From the NCBI GenBank assembly GCA_032718475.1, contig JAUCBJ010000998.1:1-64000 (forward strand): a stretch of DNA of 64,000 nt, in the 5' to 3' direction. Position numbers and translations under genes: made by a program. Position 1 is the first letter of the stretch. Every line of letters starts with the position of its first letter. The notes beneath the pieces were generated by a model, which searched no databases, was not told where the DNA came from, and was given only the letters and a program-made list of their open reading frames with translations. This stretch comes from Nemertoderma westbladi. Taxonomy: Eukaryota > Xenacoelomorpha > Nemertodermatida > Nemertodermatidae. This document shows positions 44,218 to 54,342 of this stretch, piece by piece.

Positions 44218-44523
44218 GCCAACCTTGCCGAGCTTCCTATTGGGGAGTTCCTAATGGCGCGTTCCACACCCCGTTTCAATCCTTCGTTATAAAATGGTAA
44301 AACTAATGGAACTTTATTATCCAGGGTTCTAGAAGTGGTATTCCGGTTATTATGTACTCTACCCATTTCTTCATTACGTATAAGTGCTATAATTATATGT
44401 GGGGGGTAGTCGTTACTGAGCATATTGTATATTTTATCCAAACTGCGCCCTTTGACTTCTACTGTAGAGCTATTTACTGTATAGCTCGTTTAACTGCGGA
44501 ACGTGCGGTGGCTGTAATAATGG
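44218..44523 (-). pseudogene. Penelope-like element (PLE1): RT-to-endonuclease connector
   Basis: A minus-strand frame with DKIYNMLSNDYPPHIIIAL, VPLVLPFYNEGLKRGVERAI and SARLACTLG. It corresponds to the connector between RT and GIY-YIG in Penelope elements. It lies between the Polinton TSD (44524-44529) and the palindromic element. Confidence 0.6.
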
Positions 44524-44529
44524 TACGTG
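44524..44529. repeat. Polinton target-site duplication, left copy (TACGTG)
   Basis: TACGTG here and at 60590-60595. Polintons characteristically duplicate 6 bp. Confidence 0.95.
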
Positions 44530-45627
44530 AGTAGTAATGGTTTGCCCATTTCGGCGACAGTTAGACCAACTTCGCACCTTGGGTGTTAAGTAGGTCATTA
44601 ATTAATTAAACAATTAATTAATTGGTCGATTAAACAATTAATTAATTGTTTAATCAATCGATTTGTATCAAATAATGTTGCCAAAGGCAATTTAATTTGA
44701 TACAAATCAATCAGATAGGGATGCGCAATGAATAAATTGTACTACAGCAAATGAAATATACAATACAATAGGAACCGTACAATACAATATACAGTACATT
44801 TGTATTATTTTTGTCATACAGTAGGTAAAGGTAGAATTAAATATAAAGAAGCGAACGGGGCCCAAAACATAAATTACCCTCACACGAAAATAAAGTGGGC
44901 CAGCTTGGTCCTAGCTCAACCCCTCAATAATCTGCGGTCGTTGAGCTCTTATTAGCCATAGCAAGATTAATCCCCTTGAATCCTATACTGTACGTCAACG
45001 CGTGAATGGGGCCTGCCACAGAGTTTAAATTATTCAAACCTATAGCTTCGTTATTACATCAATTCGTCCGAGAAATTATAATAAACATCTGCTCTTGCAA
45101 TAGATTGCATTCTTTCGCATTGTGTTGCGAAGCACTCCACGCGCATATTAGCTCAACAACAAAGCCAGTGCCCAAACGCCATGTGTCAAATTAATTCCCA
45201 ACCATATCTACAGTAGATACTGCTGTTTTTTGTTTGAAGTAATTTCAGATGCTCTAGTATAACATTAATTAACATACCCACAGCCCACAGCAGCAGCTCA
45301 TTCATTACATGCACTTTTCTCCAGCGTACCCCCCGCTTCTCAATTCACCCCATTTCCCATCCTAACTAATGTTTTACTTTTAATTAACCCAATGAAATGT
45401 GTTTATTATTCCCTCAATCCAATAGCGCGTCACTCTCTCTCTCTCTCTTTTTTATTTCTATTGGTTCCCACAAGCTTCACTTTTATTTTCATTGGTTACC
45501 CTTTCCCTTATAAACCCCCATCCAACGCTTTAAACTTTACTTACAAAAATATTATTGACAATTTTACTTTTTATTTAAAGTTATAATACATTTATTGTTA
45601 TTCATAATATTATATTTTCTTCAAGAT
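44530..45627. repeat. Polinton left terminal inverted repeat
   Basis: About 1,098 bp, inverted at 59498-60589. Contains a (CT)n tract (45431-45448) that differs slightly in length from the right copy, and a few single-base differences. Short frames present in both TIRs are mirror images and not genes. Confidence 0.95.
44660..44708. other. Two-stem hairpin in the Polinton TIR
   Basis: GATTTGTATCAAAT (44660-44673) pairs perfectly with ATTTGATACAAATC (44695-44708), and the loop holds a second stem ttgcc-aaa-ggcaa. It is adjacent to ttaattaattg palindromes (44598-44650). The mirror copy is in the right TIR (about 60411-60459). Possible protein-binding or replication structure. Confidence 0.6.
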
Positions 45628-45764
45628 TTTTATACGTAATACATTTATTATTATAAATAATATATTGTTGCAAACATTTATAACATCAATGTGATTTGAT
45701 ATTCCTTCTTATTATTCCCAATCGAGCAATTTTCTTTTTTCCAATACCACAAATCAATCTGCAG

Positions 45765-45889
45765 GTAAGAACAATAAATTTGTATTTTTATGAATTCGTT
45801 TAGTTTTAACATTATTGCCTCAAAATAAATATCAACCCCGCGAAACCTTCCCAAACTTATTATTATTATTTAGTTTTTTTATTTTATAG
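45765..45889 (+). other. Possible 5'-UTR intron before Polinton PolB
   Basis: A donor-like CAG|GTAAGA at 45761-45770 and a pyrimidine-rich acceptor ...ttttatag|C ending at 45889 would remove 125 bp just before the ATG at 45895. Only sequence consensus supports it. Confidence 0.35.
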
Positions 45890-45894
45890 CAAAC

Positions 45895-48800
45895 ATGCCT
45901 ATGTCATCAAAATTCGTTGACTGTCCTGTCTGCAATAAGAACATAGTCTCAACAAACATCTCGGAACTCATTTTAAACAATATTCATGCGATTGTTGTGG
46001 CACCTGGTCCTCCGATAAGAAAACCATGGTTAGCCATCTAGCGCTATGTATGCAAGGTGGGACTGGGTTTAGATTTATCAACGAAGAAAACACTTGCAAG
46101 TGTGGTGAATCATTCACTTTATCAGCCTTTAAAGAACACGATTGCTATACGCGACTCTTCTCTCGGAAACGCAAACAATCTCAAACGCCCTTGTCACCAC
46201 CACCACCACCTCCACCACCAAACATTCAATCTCCAAGGGTTGGCCCTTCTACTTCAAGACAACAGACTGGAGGTTCGACCAACAACCCATTTTTACCATC
46301 CGTGAATAGCTCATCCCACAACTGCTTATTTACATATACAAACACGTTACTTACACCACAATTAGATGTAGAGTTAACACTTAGAGAAAATGAAAGTAAT
46401 ATTTGGGAAAGAGTGAGTCAACATTTTAATAATGAATTTAATTTTATAAAAGTTTGGTTAACTATTTCTATCTTAATGGAAAGGGAGACATCTGAGGGTA
46501 CTCAATTAGAAACCTTTAGTTTCAAATCAAACGCTTCAAATAATCAAATAACTTCTAATTCAGATTTTGAAAACTGGTTTTCGCAAACTATCGAACGAAT
46601 AGATGAATTAATAGCAGTCTTTGTTTGCATGGGCAGTGGTTGGAATATTGTTTCAATCAAAGAAATCAATTTACAAATTTCTACCTTCAACCGCAACCCC
46701 TATTTAAAAGGACACGGTGGTGGTGGTTATATTCCTAAAATTTTAGCAAAGAAGCGGTGCATTATTAACTTAGATTGTCCCATCGGGGAATGTTTTAAGT
46801 ACGCAGTAGTCGCTGCCGCTTGTTATAAAAAAAATTGAAAGAAAGAAACAAAACATTAGTCGATTGTCAACATATACTCCATACATGTCCATGTTTGATT
46901 TCAGTACGGTGAGTTTCCCAGTAGATAGAGTAGTAGGCATCCCACGTTTTTTAGAAAGCAACCCTTTGTACTGCATTAATTTATTATTTTGGAGTACTGA
47001 TAACATATTGAGCATTCTATCACAACCAGATTCAGAACATTGCTTCCAAAAAACTGTTTTAAATTTAATGTTTATAGAAGGTAATCAAAACAATCCAGGA
47101 CATTACTGCGCAATTGTCAACTTAAATAGACTTATTAATAAAACAGGACAAAAGAACAAATCAATTTGTGAGCGGTGTCTGAGAGCTTTTTATACTATTA
47201 ACTCATTGCAATCTCATCGGGAACTATGTTACACGAGCAAACGACAATTGGAACAAATGCCTACACCTGACAAATTAAAAATTAAATTTAATCGATTAGA
47301 TAAAACATTATCCCCTCCCTTTTGCATATATGCCGATATTGAAAGCGTTTTAGAACCTACATCAAACCCTAAATTAGTTCAAAAGCACATTGCTAGCGCC
47401 GCCGCATTTTATACAGTACCCAATCGCGAGCTAATAAATCCCCCACAAACATCATTACAAATGTTTAGAGACACTGGAACAAACCATGTTATAGACGATT
47501 TTCTCACTGCTCTCGAATCACACTGTAGGGAATTATACGAGTGGACTATTTCTGGTACAAACACCAATGTTCCTAAACATTTGACTCGAGCACAGCAACA
47601 AAATTTTGATAATGCTACAAACTGTTACACTTGTAACTGTTCTCTAACCCCTGATTCACATGGACTGAATCTAGCAGAAAATCTCAATACTAAAGTTTGT
47701 GACCACAACCATCTAACGGGAGCCTATCGTGGGGCAGCATGTGTTAGTTGTAACCGCAAACTTTCTCTTAAACGCAATAAATTTTATGTAGTGCTACACA
47801 ACCTGAGGCATTACGATTCCCATTTAATCTTAAAAGAAGGTCTGAAAAACAGTTCATGAACTCATTGGAAGATAAATGTAATTCCAAAAAACACTGAGAC
47901 TTATATCAATATAGAAATATCATTTCCCATAGACAAAACCATGCAGACAGCAAATGCAAAAGAAAGTATTGTCATCAATCTTCTAGACTCTCTACAGTTC
48001 ATGACAGCTAGTCTAGATAAGCTCAGTAGTTATCTTACTGCAAACAATTCTGATCTAACAAAAGCTATCCCACACACTTTGAAACAAATGAAAAATCTTT
48101 ATCCCAATATTAGCAATTCCACTATTAAAAACAAAGGTATATTTCCTTATAGCTATATACAATCCATAACAAACTTATACGAAACTCAATTACCACCAAT
48201 CGAGAGTTTCTATAATGATTTACAGCTTGAAGACTGTAGCGAGCATAACTATCAGCGTGCCCAAACTAGTTGGGTTGAGCTTCAATGTCAAAACATATTT
48301 GATTATATGATGGGATACTTGGCTCTAGATGTTACACTTCTCGCGGATACTTTCCAACAGTTTAGGGAACTATGTTTCTCCAATTATGGGTTAGATCCTC
48401 TGCATTATTATACTTCACCGGGGTTAACGTACGATTGAAATTACGCATTGAAATTTACCAACAGTGAAATTGAACTACTATCTGATGGAACTATTTACGC
48501 AGATTTTGAAAATAATATTCGCGGAGGGCTTGTATTTCTGAATACACACTTAGAGGAAACTAATATACCTGGCAAACCAGAATACAACCCATGTAAACCA
48601 GAAAAATACCTAATTCCTCTCGATGCGAATAACCTGTATGGTTCTGCTCTCTCTCAGAAGCTCCCCTGCAGTAATATGAAAATCGTCGATACACCAATAG
48701 ATCTGGCTACAGTTGATGCCACTGGGTCAGTAGGATATTACTGCATCGTTGACCTCGAATACCCCCGAGAGATCCACGACAAAACTGCCGACCTACCACT

Positions 48801-49950
48801 AGGAGCGGAAAAAATGTCCATTCCCAAGAGCTTCCGCAGTACATACTTGCAAGACCTCTGGCAACATTATAATCTCAATGATCAAGGGACCTATAAGCAA
48901 TATAATGAGAAATATAGTAAACTGATTCTTCATCAATTCAAAAAAAAAAATTATGGTATTCATATAAAATTACTCCAATTATACTTAAAATTAGGACTTC
49001 AAATAACACAGGTGCATAAAGTATACTCATTCACTCAAAAATACATATTCAGAGACTATATCTCGTTTAATACATCCAAACGACAATCCGCTAAAAATGC
49101 ATTCGAAGTTTTATTTTATAAACTACTCAACAACTCACTCTATGGGAAAAGTCTTCAGAAGGTGCGAGACCGGCTATCATTCCGACTCTGTACATCTCCA
49201 GAACTGTGTGATCTGCTATTATCAAAACCAAATCATGAGCGCTTCATCTCATTCTCCCCCTATCTCAGTGGTCACACTTTTACTAAAGAAGTAGCAGTAC
49301 TCAATCAAGCTGTATTTATTGGAGCAACCATCTTAGATCTTTCAAAGCTAGAGATGTATGATTACTATTACTGTAAACTGAAACCTCTCGAAGAAAAGCT
49401 GAGATGTGAAATTCGAGCCTTAGCTGGGGACACGGACAGTTTCTTTCTTTCGGTTACCGGTGTTGAGCACAAAATATTCCTAGAAGCCATGTTTAACTCT
49501 GGCTTTCTAGACACTTCAAATTACGACCCCTCACACCCACTCTTTACAAATCAAAACAAGGCTTCCTTAGGTTTTTTGAAAGATGAAAGTAGAGGTCTAT
49601 TATACAAATCATTTGTATTTTTGAAACCGAAAATGTATTCATTCGAGGCATATGACGCGCAACCAAAGCGGACTTGCAAAGGAATTTCAAAAAATATTGT
49701 AGCCAAGCAATTAACACATAAACACTATTTAGACTGTTTTATCAACGAATCAACAGATTACACAAACAACACAATATTTACTTCTAGGGAGCATCAAATG
49801 TTTACAGGGAGAATAAAAAAAAAAACATTAAGTCTCTGGGATACAAAATCATTCTGGATGACGAAATATTACAGTAATGGCCACTATATTACAGGATTAA
49901 CTAAACCAACAAAAAAAACTGTAATACCACCTTATTTAGTTGCAGAATAA
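45895..49950 (+). pseudogene. PolB: Polinton protein-primed DNA polymerase B, broken
   Basis: Would replicate the element by protein priming. N terminus: a zinc-finger-like C-P-V-C from the ATG at 45895 is followed, in another frame, by H...H and CDCC. So there is a first frameshift near 45935-45950. A second occurs at the A8 run 46827-46834, after CFKYAVVAA. In-frame TGA codons at 47857-47859 and 48436-48438 break the remainder. Motifs are otherwise present: exonuclease ADIES (about 47330) and NLRHYDSHL (about 47800), polymerase motif A DANNLYGS (about 48620), NSLYGK (about 49130) and DTDS (49429-49440). Length is about 1,350 codons, typical. The catalytic residues persist, so inactivation looks recent. 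Confidence 0.85.
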
Positions 49951-49951
49951 A

Positions 49952-50476
49952 ATGCCATACAAAGCAAGCAGCGGATCAACACCAATTCAAATAATCAATC
50001 GTCAATATACAGCTCAAACTGAATTTCCAATTGATATAATCAAAGTTTCTCAACAACTAAAAGGTCAGATGCGGCAAAAACCAAAAATGTTTGTGTATAA
50101 GACTGGATCTGCGACAATTATGCTATTCCCAACTGGTTCAATAACAATAGTGGGTCCATGTAAAAATATTTGTAATGATTTACTTTATCTGAAACAATGT
50201 ACCAACATACTAATTAAGAAAATTAAATTAAATACAGTGACCAGACTAATTAAGTTACCATCTCTTAATTTTAAATCATTAAGTAAAAAGTGTGGACATC
50301 ATTTTGTAAACAATGTAAAGGTATATATTGATTTTACACCGGAGCTCTTTTGTGGACTTCGATTGTATATTGGGCGATGTTATTTCAGTGTCTTTCACTC
50401 AATGAAAGTTATAAGTATGTGTCCTGTTGGTGATTTTGAAGAAGCTCTCATTATATTATTTAGTTTATTGAATTAA
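49952..50476 (+). CDS. TATA-binding-protein-like two-repeat protein in the Polinton
   Basis: 174 codons, starting 1 nt after the PolB stop. The protein reads as two TBP half-repeats. Repeat 1 (about 14-90) contains ATIMLFPTGSITIVGPCK, aligning with the cellular motif L-I-F-x-S-G-K-x-V-x-T-G-A-K. Repeat 2 (about 95-174) contains PELFCGL, the hallmark P-E-L-F-P-G-L of TBP, then SVFHSMKVISMCPVGDFEEALIIL where TBP has LIFVSGK-x-V-x-T-GAK and the last helix. The length of both repeats and the order of strands and helices fit. It may recruit transcription machinery to element promoters; that role is inference. I do not recall TBP among standard Polinton genes. The alternative is a fast-evolving unrelated protein with chance motif similarity. 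Confidence 0.65.
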   Translation: MPYKASSGSTPIQIINRQYTAQTEFPIDIIKVSQQLKGQMRQKPKMFVYKTGSATIMLFPTGSITIVGPCKNICNDLLYLKQCTNILIKKIKLNTVTRLIKLPSLNFKSLSKKCGHHFVNNVKVYIDFTPELFCGLRLYIGRCYFSVFHSMKVISMCPVGDFEEALIILFSLLN

Positions 50477-50504
50477 TAAGTAAAATTATCTCTCAATATA
50501 CTAC

Positions 50505-50711
50505 GTCATTATACTGTATGTGCGGTTTTATATATTTATGTGATTATACTGTCTCTCAATATACTATATGTGATTATACTATATGTCATTATACTGTATG
50601 TGCGGTTTTATATATTTATGTGATTATACTGTCTCTCAATATACTATATGTGATTATACTATATGTCATTATACTGTATGTGCGGTTTTATATATTTATG
50701 TGATTATACTG
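50505..50711. repeat. 80-bp tandem repeat (about 2.6 copies)
   Basis: Period exactly 80 (gtcattatactgtatgtgcg at 50505, 50585 and 50665), T/A-rich with tgtgattatac motifs. It lies in the gap between the TBP-like gene and the ATPase. Confidence 0.9.
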
Positions 50712-51096
50712 CGTGTGGTTCTATATATTCATGTAACATATATACTAATTATAGTTTTATTAAATTTATGTAAAAAATATATTGATTTATATTATTAATA
50801 ACATCTTACCTTGAGAACAATTCTACCAATCTTTACAAGTAATGGGGACCCACCTTTCCTCACCTAACCCCTCCCAAAAAAGTCCATAAGGCCAAGGTTT
50901 ACTGCACTTGTTCTCCATTGAGTGATTAGTTGTTAAACTGGTGAATTCATTATATAAATTTAAATATTTACTAAAGCCGCTAGATGGCATGCATTTGTGA
51001 CGCGAACATTAGTTTCATATTATACTGTATAAACGTTAAAAGTCAATTATTATTTTAATAAATATAATAATAATTGTGTTATAAAAGGAAAACACG
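50712..51096. other. Intergenic region before the Polinton ATPase
   Basis: About 385 bp, no ORF. It includes a GC-richer patch (50840-50890) and ends in AT-rich sequence before the ATG. Confidence 0.4.
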
Positions 51097-51723
51097 ATGG
51101 ATATAGTAGATATGCGGTTTCGTTTTGGAAGTACAATATTAATAGCCGGTCCTAGTGGTAGTGGAAAAACTTCTTTCTTGGAGAAAATGTTATTAAATAG
51201 GAAATTGATCCTTAACGAAACCCCAAACAGTATTACTTGGTTTTATGGACAGACGAAACCAATAATTAAAGGTGTTAATATTACCGCTTTAAATGAAATT
51301 CCAGAACACTTTAATGAAAATGTGAAAAACCATTCTATCATTATAATCGACGATTTGATGACAGAACTACAAAATTCCAAACAAGCGACTACGCTATTTA
51401 CTAAAGTAGCTCGACATACAAATTCAATGGTAATTTTTCTCACTCAAAACCTTTATCAAAAAGGAGGAGAATCTAGGACCCGTTCCATTAATTCCACATA
51501 TTTCTTATTGTTCAAAAATCCGAGGGATCAGACACAGATAAGAACTTTAGCCCATCAGATGAAACCAAATACACCCAAATTCTTAATCGCGGCATTTCAA
51601 GACGCAACAAAGGTTCCCTTTAACCCACTTCTTATTGATTTTCATCAATTAACGAATGATAGTCTTCGTATACGTGGGTATTTATTTACAAATGAACATT
51701 GTGTTTATCAACCCGTGTCGTAA
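51097..51723 (+). CDS. Polinton DNA-packaging ATPase (FtsK/HerA, A32-like)
   Basis: 208 codons from ATG. Walker A GPSGSGKT at residues about 19-26 and Walker B IIIIDDLM at about 84-91. ATHTNSMVIFLTQNLYQKG-like sensor region (ARHTNSMVIFLTQNLY, about 106-121), followed by RSINSTYFLLFKNPRDQ. Length and motif order match the genome-packaging ATPases of Polintons and related DNA viruses. It would translocate DNA into a capsid. The frame is intact. Confidence 0.92.
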   Translation: MDIVDMRFRFGSTILIAGPSGSGKTSFLEKMLLNRKLILNETPNSITWFYGQTKPIIKGVNITALNEIPEHFNENVKNHSIIIIDDLMTELQNSKQATTLFTKVARHTNSMVIFLTQNLYQKGGESRTRSINSTYFLLFKNPRDQTQIRTLAHQMKPNTPKFLIAAFQDATKVPFNPLLIDFHQLTNDSLRIRGYLFTNEHCVYQPVS

Positions 51724-51736
51724 TATACGTAGAAGA

Positions 51737-51874
51737 ATGCTTCTATTAGCAATTGTCTGTTATTTAGTTATATTATACTTATTTGTGGTTTATCATCGAC
51801 AAAGGTTTCTTAAATTTCTTAATATTATAGAACAAGTATGGAACTTAATATACGAAAGTATAGGAAAGAACTAG
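51737..51874 (+). CDS. Small single-pass membrane protein
   Basis: 45 codons from an ATG just after the ATPase stop. A hydrophobic helix at residues 2-19 (LLLAIVCYLVILYLFVVY) followed by a basic and amphipathic tail. The upstream frame is also open to 51656, overlapping the ATPase. It overlaps the next ORF by 37 bp. Function unknown; it could be spurious. Confidence 0.4.
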   Translation: MLLLAIVCYLVILYLFVVYHRQRFLKFLNIIEQVWNLIYESIGKN

Positions 51875-52179
51875 AATTTTTGAAAAATAGCAACGCATTA
51901 GCGCGAGGAGCATTTATTCGAAAAAAAGCTAGTAGCGAATTAATACGATTTCTCGTTAATATTACACTGAATACGCTCTATGGGAATATAAATATTGATG
52001 GAAAGATTGTTAAAAAATTGAAGCCATATAAGAAATATATGAGGCGATTGAAATCGAAAAATTCAGTTTCACTTCAAAGACGTTCTCTCTCTCAGGCTGG
52101 GGGGTTCCTTCCACTTATTTTGCCACTGTTGATAGGCGCCACAAACATTGCCACAACTGTTGCCACAGCGTTAACATAA
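51838..52179 (+). CDS. Polinton small virion-type protein with hydrophobic C terminus
   Basis: 113 codons. A basic first 85 residues, then GGFLPLILPLLIGATNIATTVATAL. The basic stretch followed by Q-x-G-G-F-L-P and a hydrophobic, possibly membrane-active C terminus is a pattern I associate with small Polinton proteins of the capsid module. No enzymatic motif. It sits between the ATPase and integrase in an apparently co-oriented cluster. Confidence 0.55.
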   Translation: MELNIRKYRKELEFLKNSNALARGAFIRKKASSELIRFLVNITLNTLYGNINIDGKIVKKLKPYKKYMRRLKSKNSVSLQRRSLSQAGGFLPLILPLLIGATNIATTVATALT

Positions 52180-52181
52180 CC

Positions 52182-52364
52182 ATGTCATTCAAGAAACTAT
52201 ATTTAATAACCCCCGAACAACATGCTAGGTTGCAACCAACACATTTGAAAATAAAACCTTTAATTAAAGAAACAAAGAAAAAAGGTCAAAATAAACGGAC
52301 AATAAACGATAGAAGAAAAGTGTTGAAACTGTTTGATTATACGCGTCGCAAATCGCGAAAATAA
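52182..52364 (+). CDS. Small basic Polinton protein
   Basis: 60 codons, rich in Lys and Arg, beginning MSFKKLYLITPEQHARL. Two nt after the previous stop, and its TAA overlaps the next ATG by one base. Conserved-looking position and composition; function not known. Confidence 0.5.
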   Translation: MSFKKLYLITPEQHARLQPTHLKIKPLIKETKKKGQNKRTINDRRKVLKLFDYTRRKSRK

Positions 52365-53504
52365 TGTCTTGGTTAAAAAAACTTTCAGTAACTTGCAATT
52401 TTCGTTGTCTGTGCAATTCTAGCAGTGTTACCTATGGCTATGATCAACAAGATGGTAGAAAAACGCTTAGCCAAAGCTTACTACAATCCTTCAAGTGTTG
52501 CAGGGTTTTCCACTGTAGGAAAGCTAGCAAAAGAGACGGGAGTCAATCCAAAACTCGTGAAAAGATGGCTTCAAAGTCAGCAAACCTACACATTGCATGC
52601 CCCAGCGAGGCGTCTGTTTCCCACAAGCCGAATGTATTTTTATGGAATTAGTGACACCATTCAGGCAGATTTAATAGATATGCAAAAATATCGCGCAACA
52701 AACTCAGGTTATGGATATATTCTAACCGCAATCAACTGTTTTAGTAAGAAGGGATGGGCATTACCATTGAAACGGAAGACTGGTATTGAAATTAAACATG
52801 CACTACAGTCTATTTTTATTGAAGAAGTACCACGTAATTTATGTACAGATCAAGGGTTGGAATTCGACAATAAAGTTGTACTCAATTACTTGAAAATGAA
52901 AAAAGTTAAATATTATACAACACGATCGCAGTTCAAAGCAGCCATTTGCGAAAGGTATAATAGAACATTGAAGACAAAGATGTATAAAATTTTTAGTAGA
53001 AGAGGTAACCATAAGTGGCTTGCTATTCTACCAAAAATTGTATACTCTTATAATAATTCTATACATAGATCTATTGGAATGCCCCCAATTCAAGTCAATA
53101 AGTCGAATGAAGATAACGTGAGAAGAAACCTCTATGGAAATTTAGCTAAAATCATTGTAACAAAACCCAAATTGAGAATAGGTGACAATGTGCGACTTAA
53201 TATAGCTAAAACGGCGTTTGAAAAAGGTTATACAAAAAATTGGACTGGTGAGGTGTTTACTGTGAAACGTATAAGACTAGATCGTTTTCCTCAGCCTATG
53301 TATCATATAATAGATTCAGTTGATAGAGAAATAGAAGGAACATTTTACCCTCACGAATTGCAAAAGGTTACACAAACAACTGATATTCAGCCAATCGAGT
53401 CCATTTTGAAGTCTCGAATAAAAAATGGTCGGAAGGAATTCCTTGTAAAATTTAAAAACTATAAACGGAACTCTTGGTTGAGCGAGTCTCAACTACGTAA
53501 ATAA
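52364..53504 (+). CDS. INT: Polinton integrase with C-terminal chromodomain
   Basis: RVE-type integrase that would join element ends to host DNA. Catalytic D in QADLIDM, D in CTDQGLEF, and E in CERYNRT (33 residues between the last two). The C-terminal chromodomain is IESILKSRIKNGRKEFLVKF followed by W. The long frame is open from 52392. The ATG at 52364 (MSWLKKL) is in another frame and would need a shift near the A7 run at 52375-52381. If joined, the protein gains a hydrophobic N-terminal segment (LAIFVVCAILAVLPMAMI). Otherwise translation starts at the ATG at 52434 or 52440. Core intact. Confidence 0.88.
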
Positions 53505-53514
53505 ATCAACAAAA

Positions 53515-54342
53515 ATGAATAACTATATAACTTTATTCTCAAATGGACCTACAAACAAATTTCCTGATAACACCCTTTCGAAATTTACGGTTGATCTACC
53601 CTATACAATCAATCTCAGTGGTGATGTAGAAGTGGGACTATCTGAAATTCAATACTGTTCCTCATTCTATAATATACGTCAACAATCTCTGTTTACAATT
53701 TATTATGGAGATAGGACATCGCAAGTTGTTATATTTGAACCAGGACTATATACGAGTGTAGAAGCCATTATTAATAAAATCAATCAACAAATTGATCACC
53801 CGAAGTGGCCCCAAATTCAATATTTCAAATACTCAAATAAAATCGAGCTCGCTACTTCGCAACACTTTTCTTTTGAAATTACTGGAGATTTGATTACAAT
53901 ACTTGGTTTTGAGGAGTTTACGCAGGATTATGATCCGAGGGATGTACCTTATCTAGCTAATTGGTATGATTATTGGAGTGTAAATGTTAGTGAATTTGGT
54001 TCTTTAACATTCAAACAGCAACCGGGCCAGCGTGCTCAATTTAGAGGGATTTGTCCCTTTTCTTGCGATTTAGTCTTAGGGCGACATAATTTGTTTATCT
54101 ATAGTGACATTACTTCTCATGTGACTGTGGGAAATACGACGGCACCGTTATTACGCACGGTACCTCTCGAACTTGAGCATAATAAAGTTATAACGCGCGA
54201 ATTTAAAAAAATTTATTACAGACCAGTTGCTAGAACAATTGTTAATCAGATAAATATTGAATTACGCAACAAAAAAGGAGAACTAATATTATTTAATGGA
54301 GGTGCAACAATAATTACCCTACACTTAAAAAGTAAGCCATAA
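53515..54342 (+). CDS. Polinton virion-type protein, tandem paralogue 1 (candidate minor capsid/penton)
   Basis: 275 codons. It opens with ITLFSNGPTNKFPDNTLSKF and GDVEVGLSEIQY. The same plan recurs in the next gene (LPSNSS..FPLNQPSNF, GKWMVGLSEIVY), and both end with a short β-rich stretch (INIELRN..G, ITLHLK against INIQLKN, IATLILK). This S-N-x-x-x-x-F-x-x-N ... W-x-V-G-L-x-E-I family is common in animal Polintons. A minor capsid or penton role is plausible by length and place but not shown by a motif. Confidence 0.6.
   Translation: MNNYITLFSNGPTNKFPDNTLSKFTVDLPYTINLSGDVEVGLSEIQYCSSFYNIRQQSLFTIYYGDRTSQVVIFEPGLYTSVEAIINKINQQIDHPKWPQIQYFKYSNKIELATSQHFSFEITGDLITILGFEEFTQDYDPRDVPYLANWYDYWSVNVSEFGSLTFKQQPGQRAQFRGICPFSCDLVLGRHNLFIYSDITSHVTVGNTTAPLLRTVPLELEHNKVITREFKKIYYRPVARTIVNQINIELRNKKGELILFNGGATIITLHLKSKP

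Noticed and set aside
45392-45586. 62-64 codon ORFs mirrored in the Polinton TIRs (also 59539-59727)
   Set aside because: Same sequence in the two TIRs, low complexity (CT)n and hydrophobic composition; no evidence of a gene.
50975-50987. CTCF/YY1-like motif (ccgctagatggca)
   Set aside because: A single short match with a mismatch in AT-rich intergenic DNA is expected by chance; no second site supports it.
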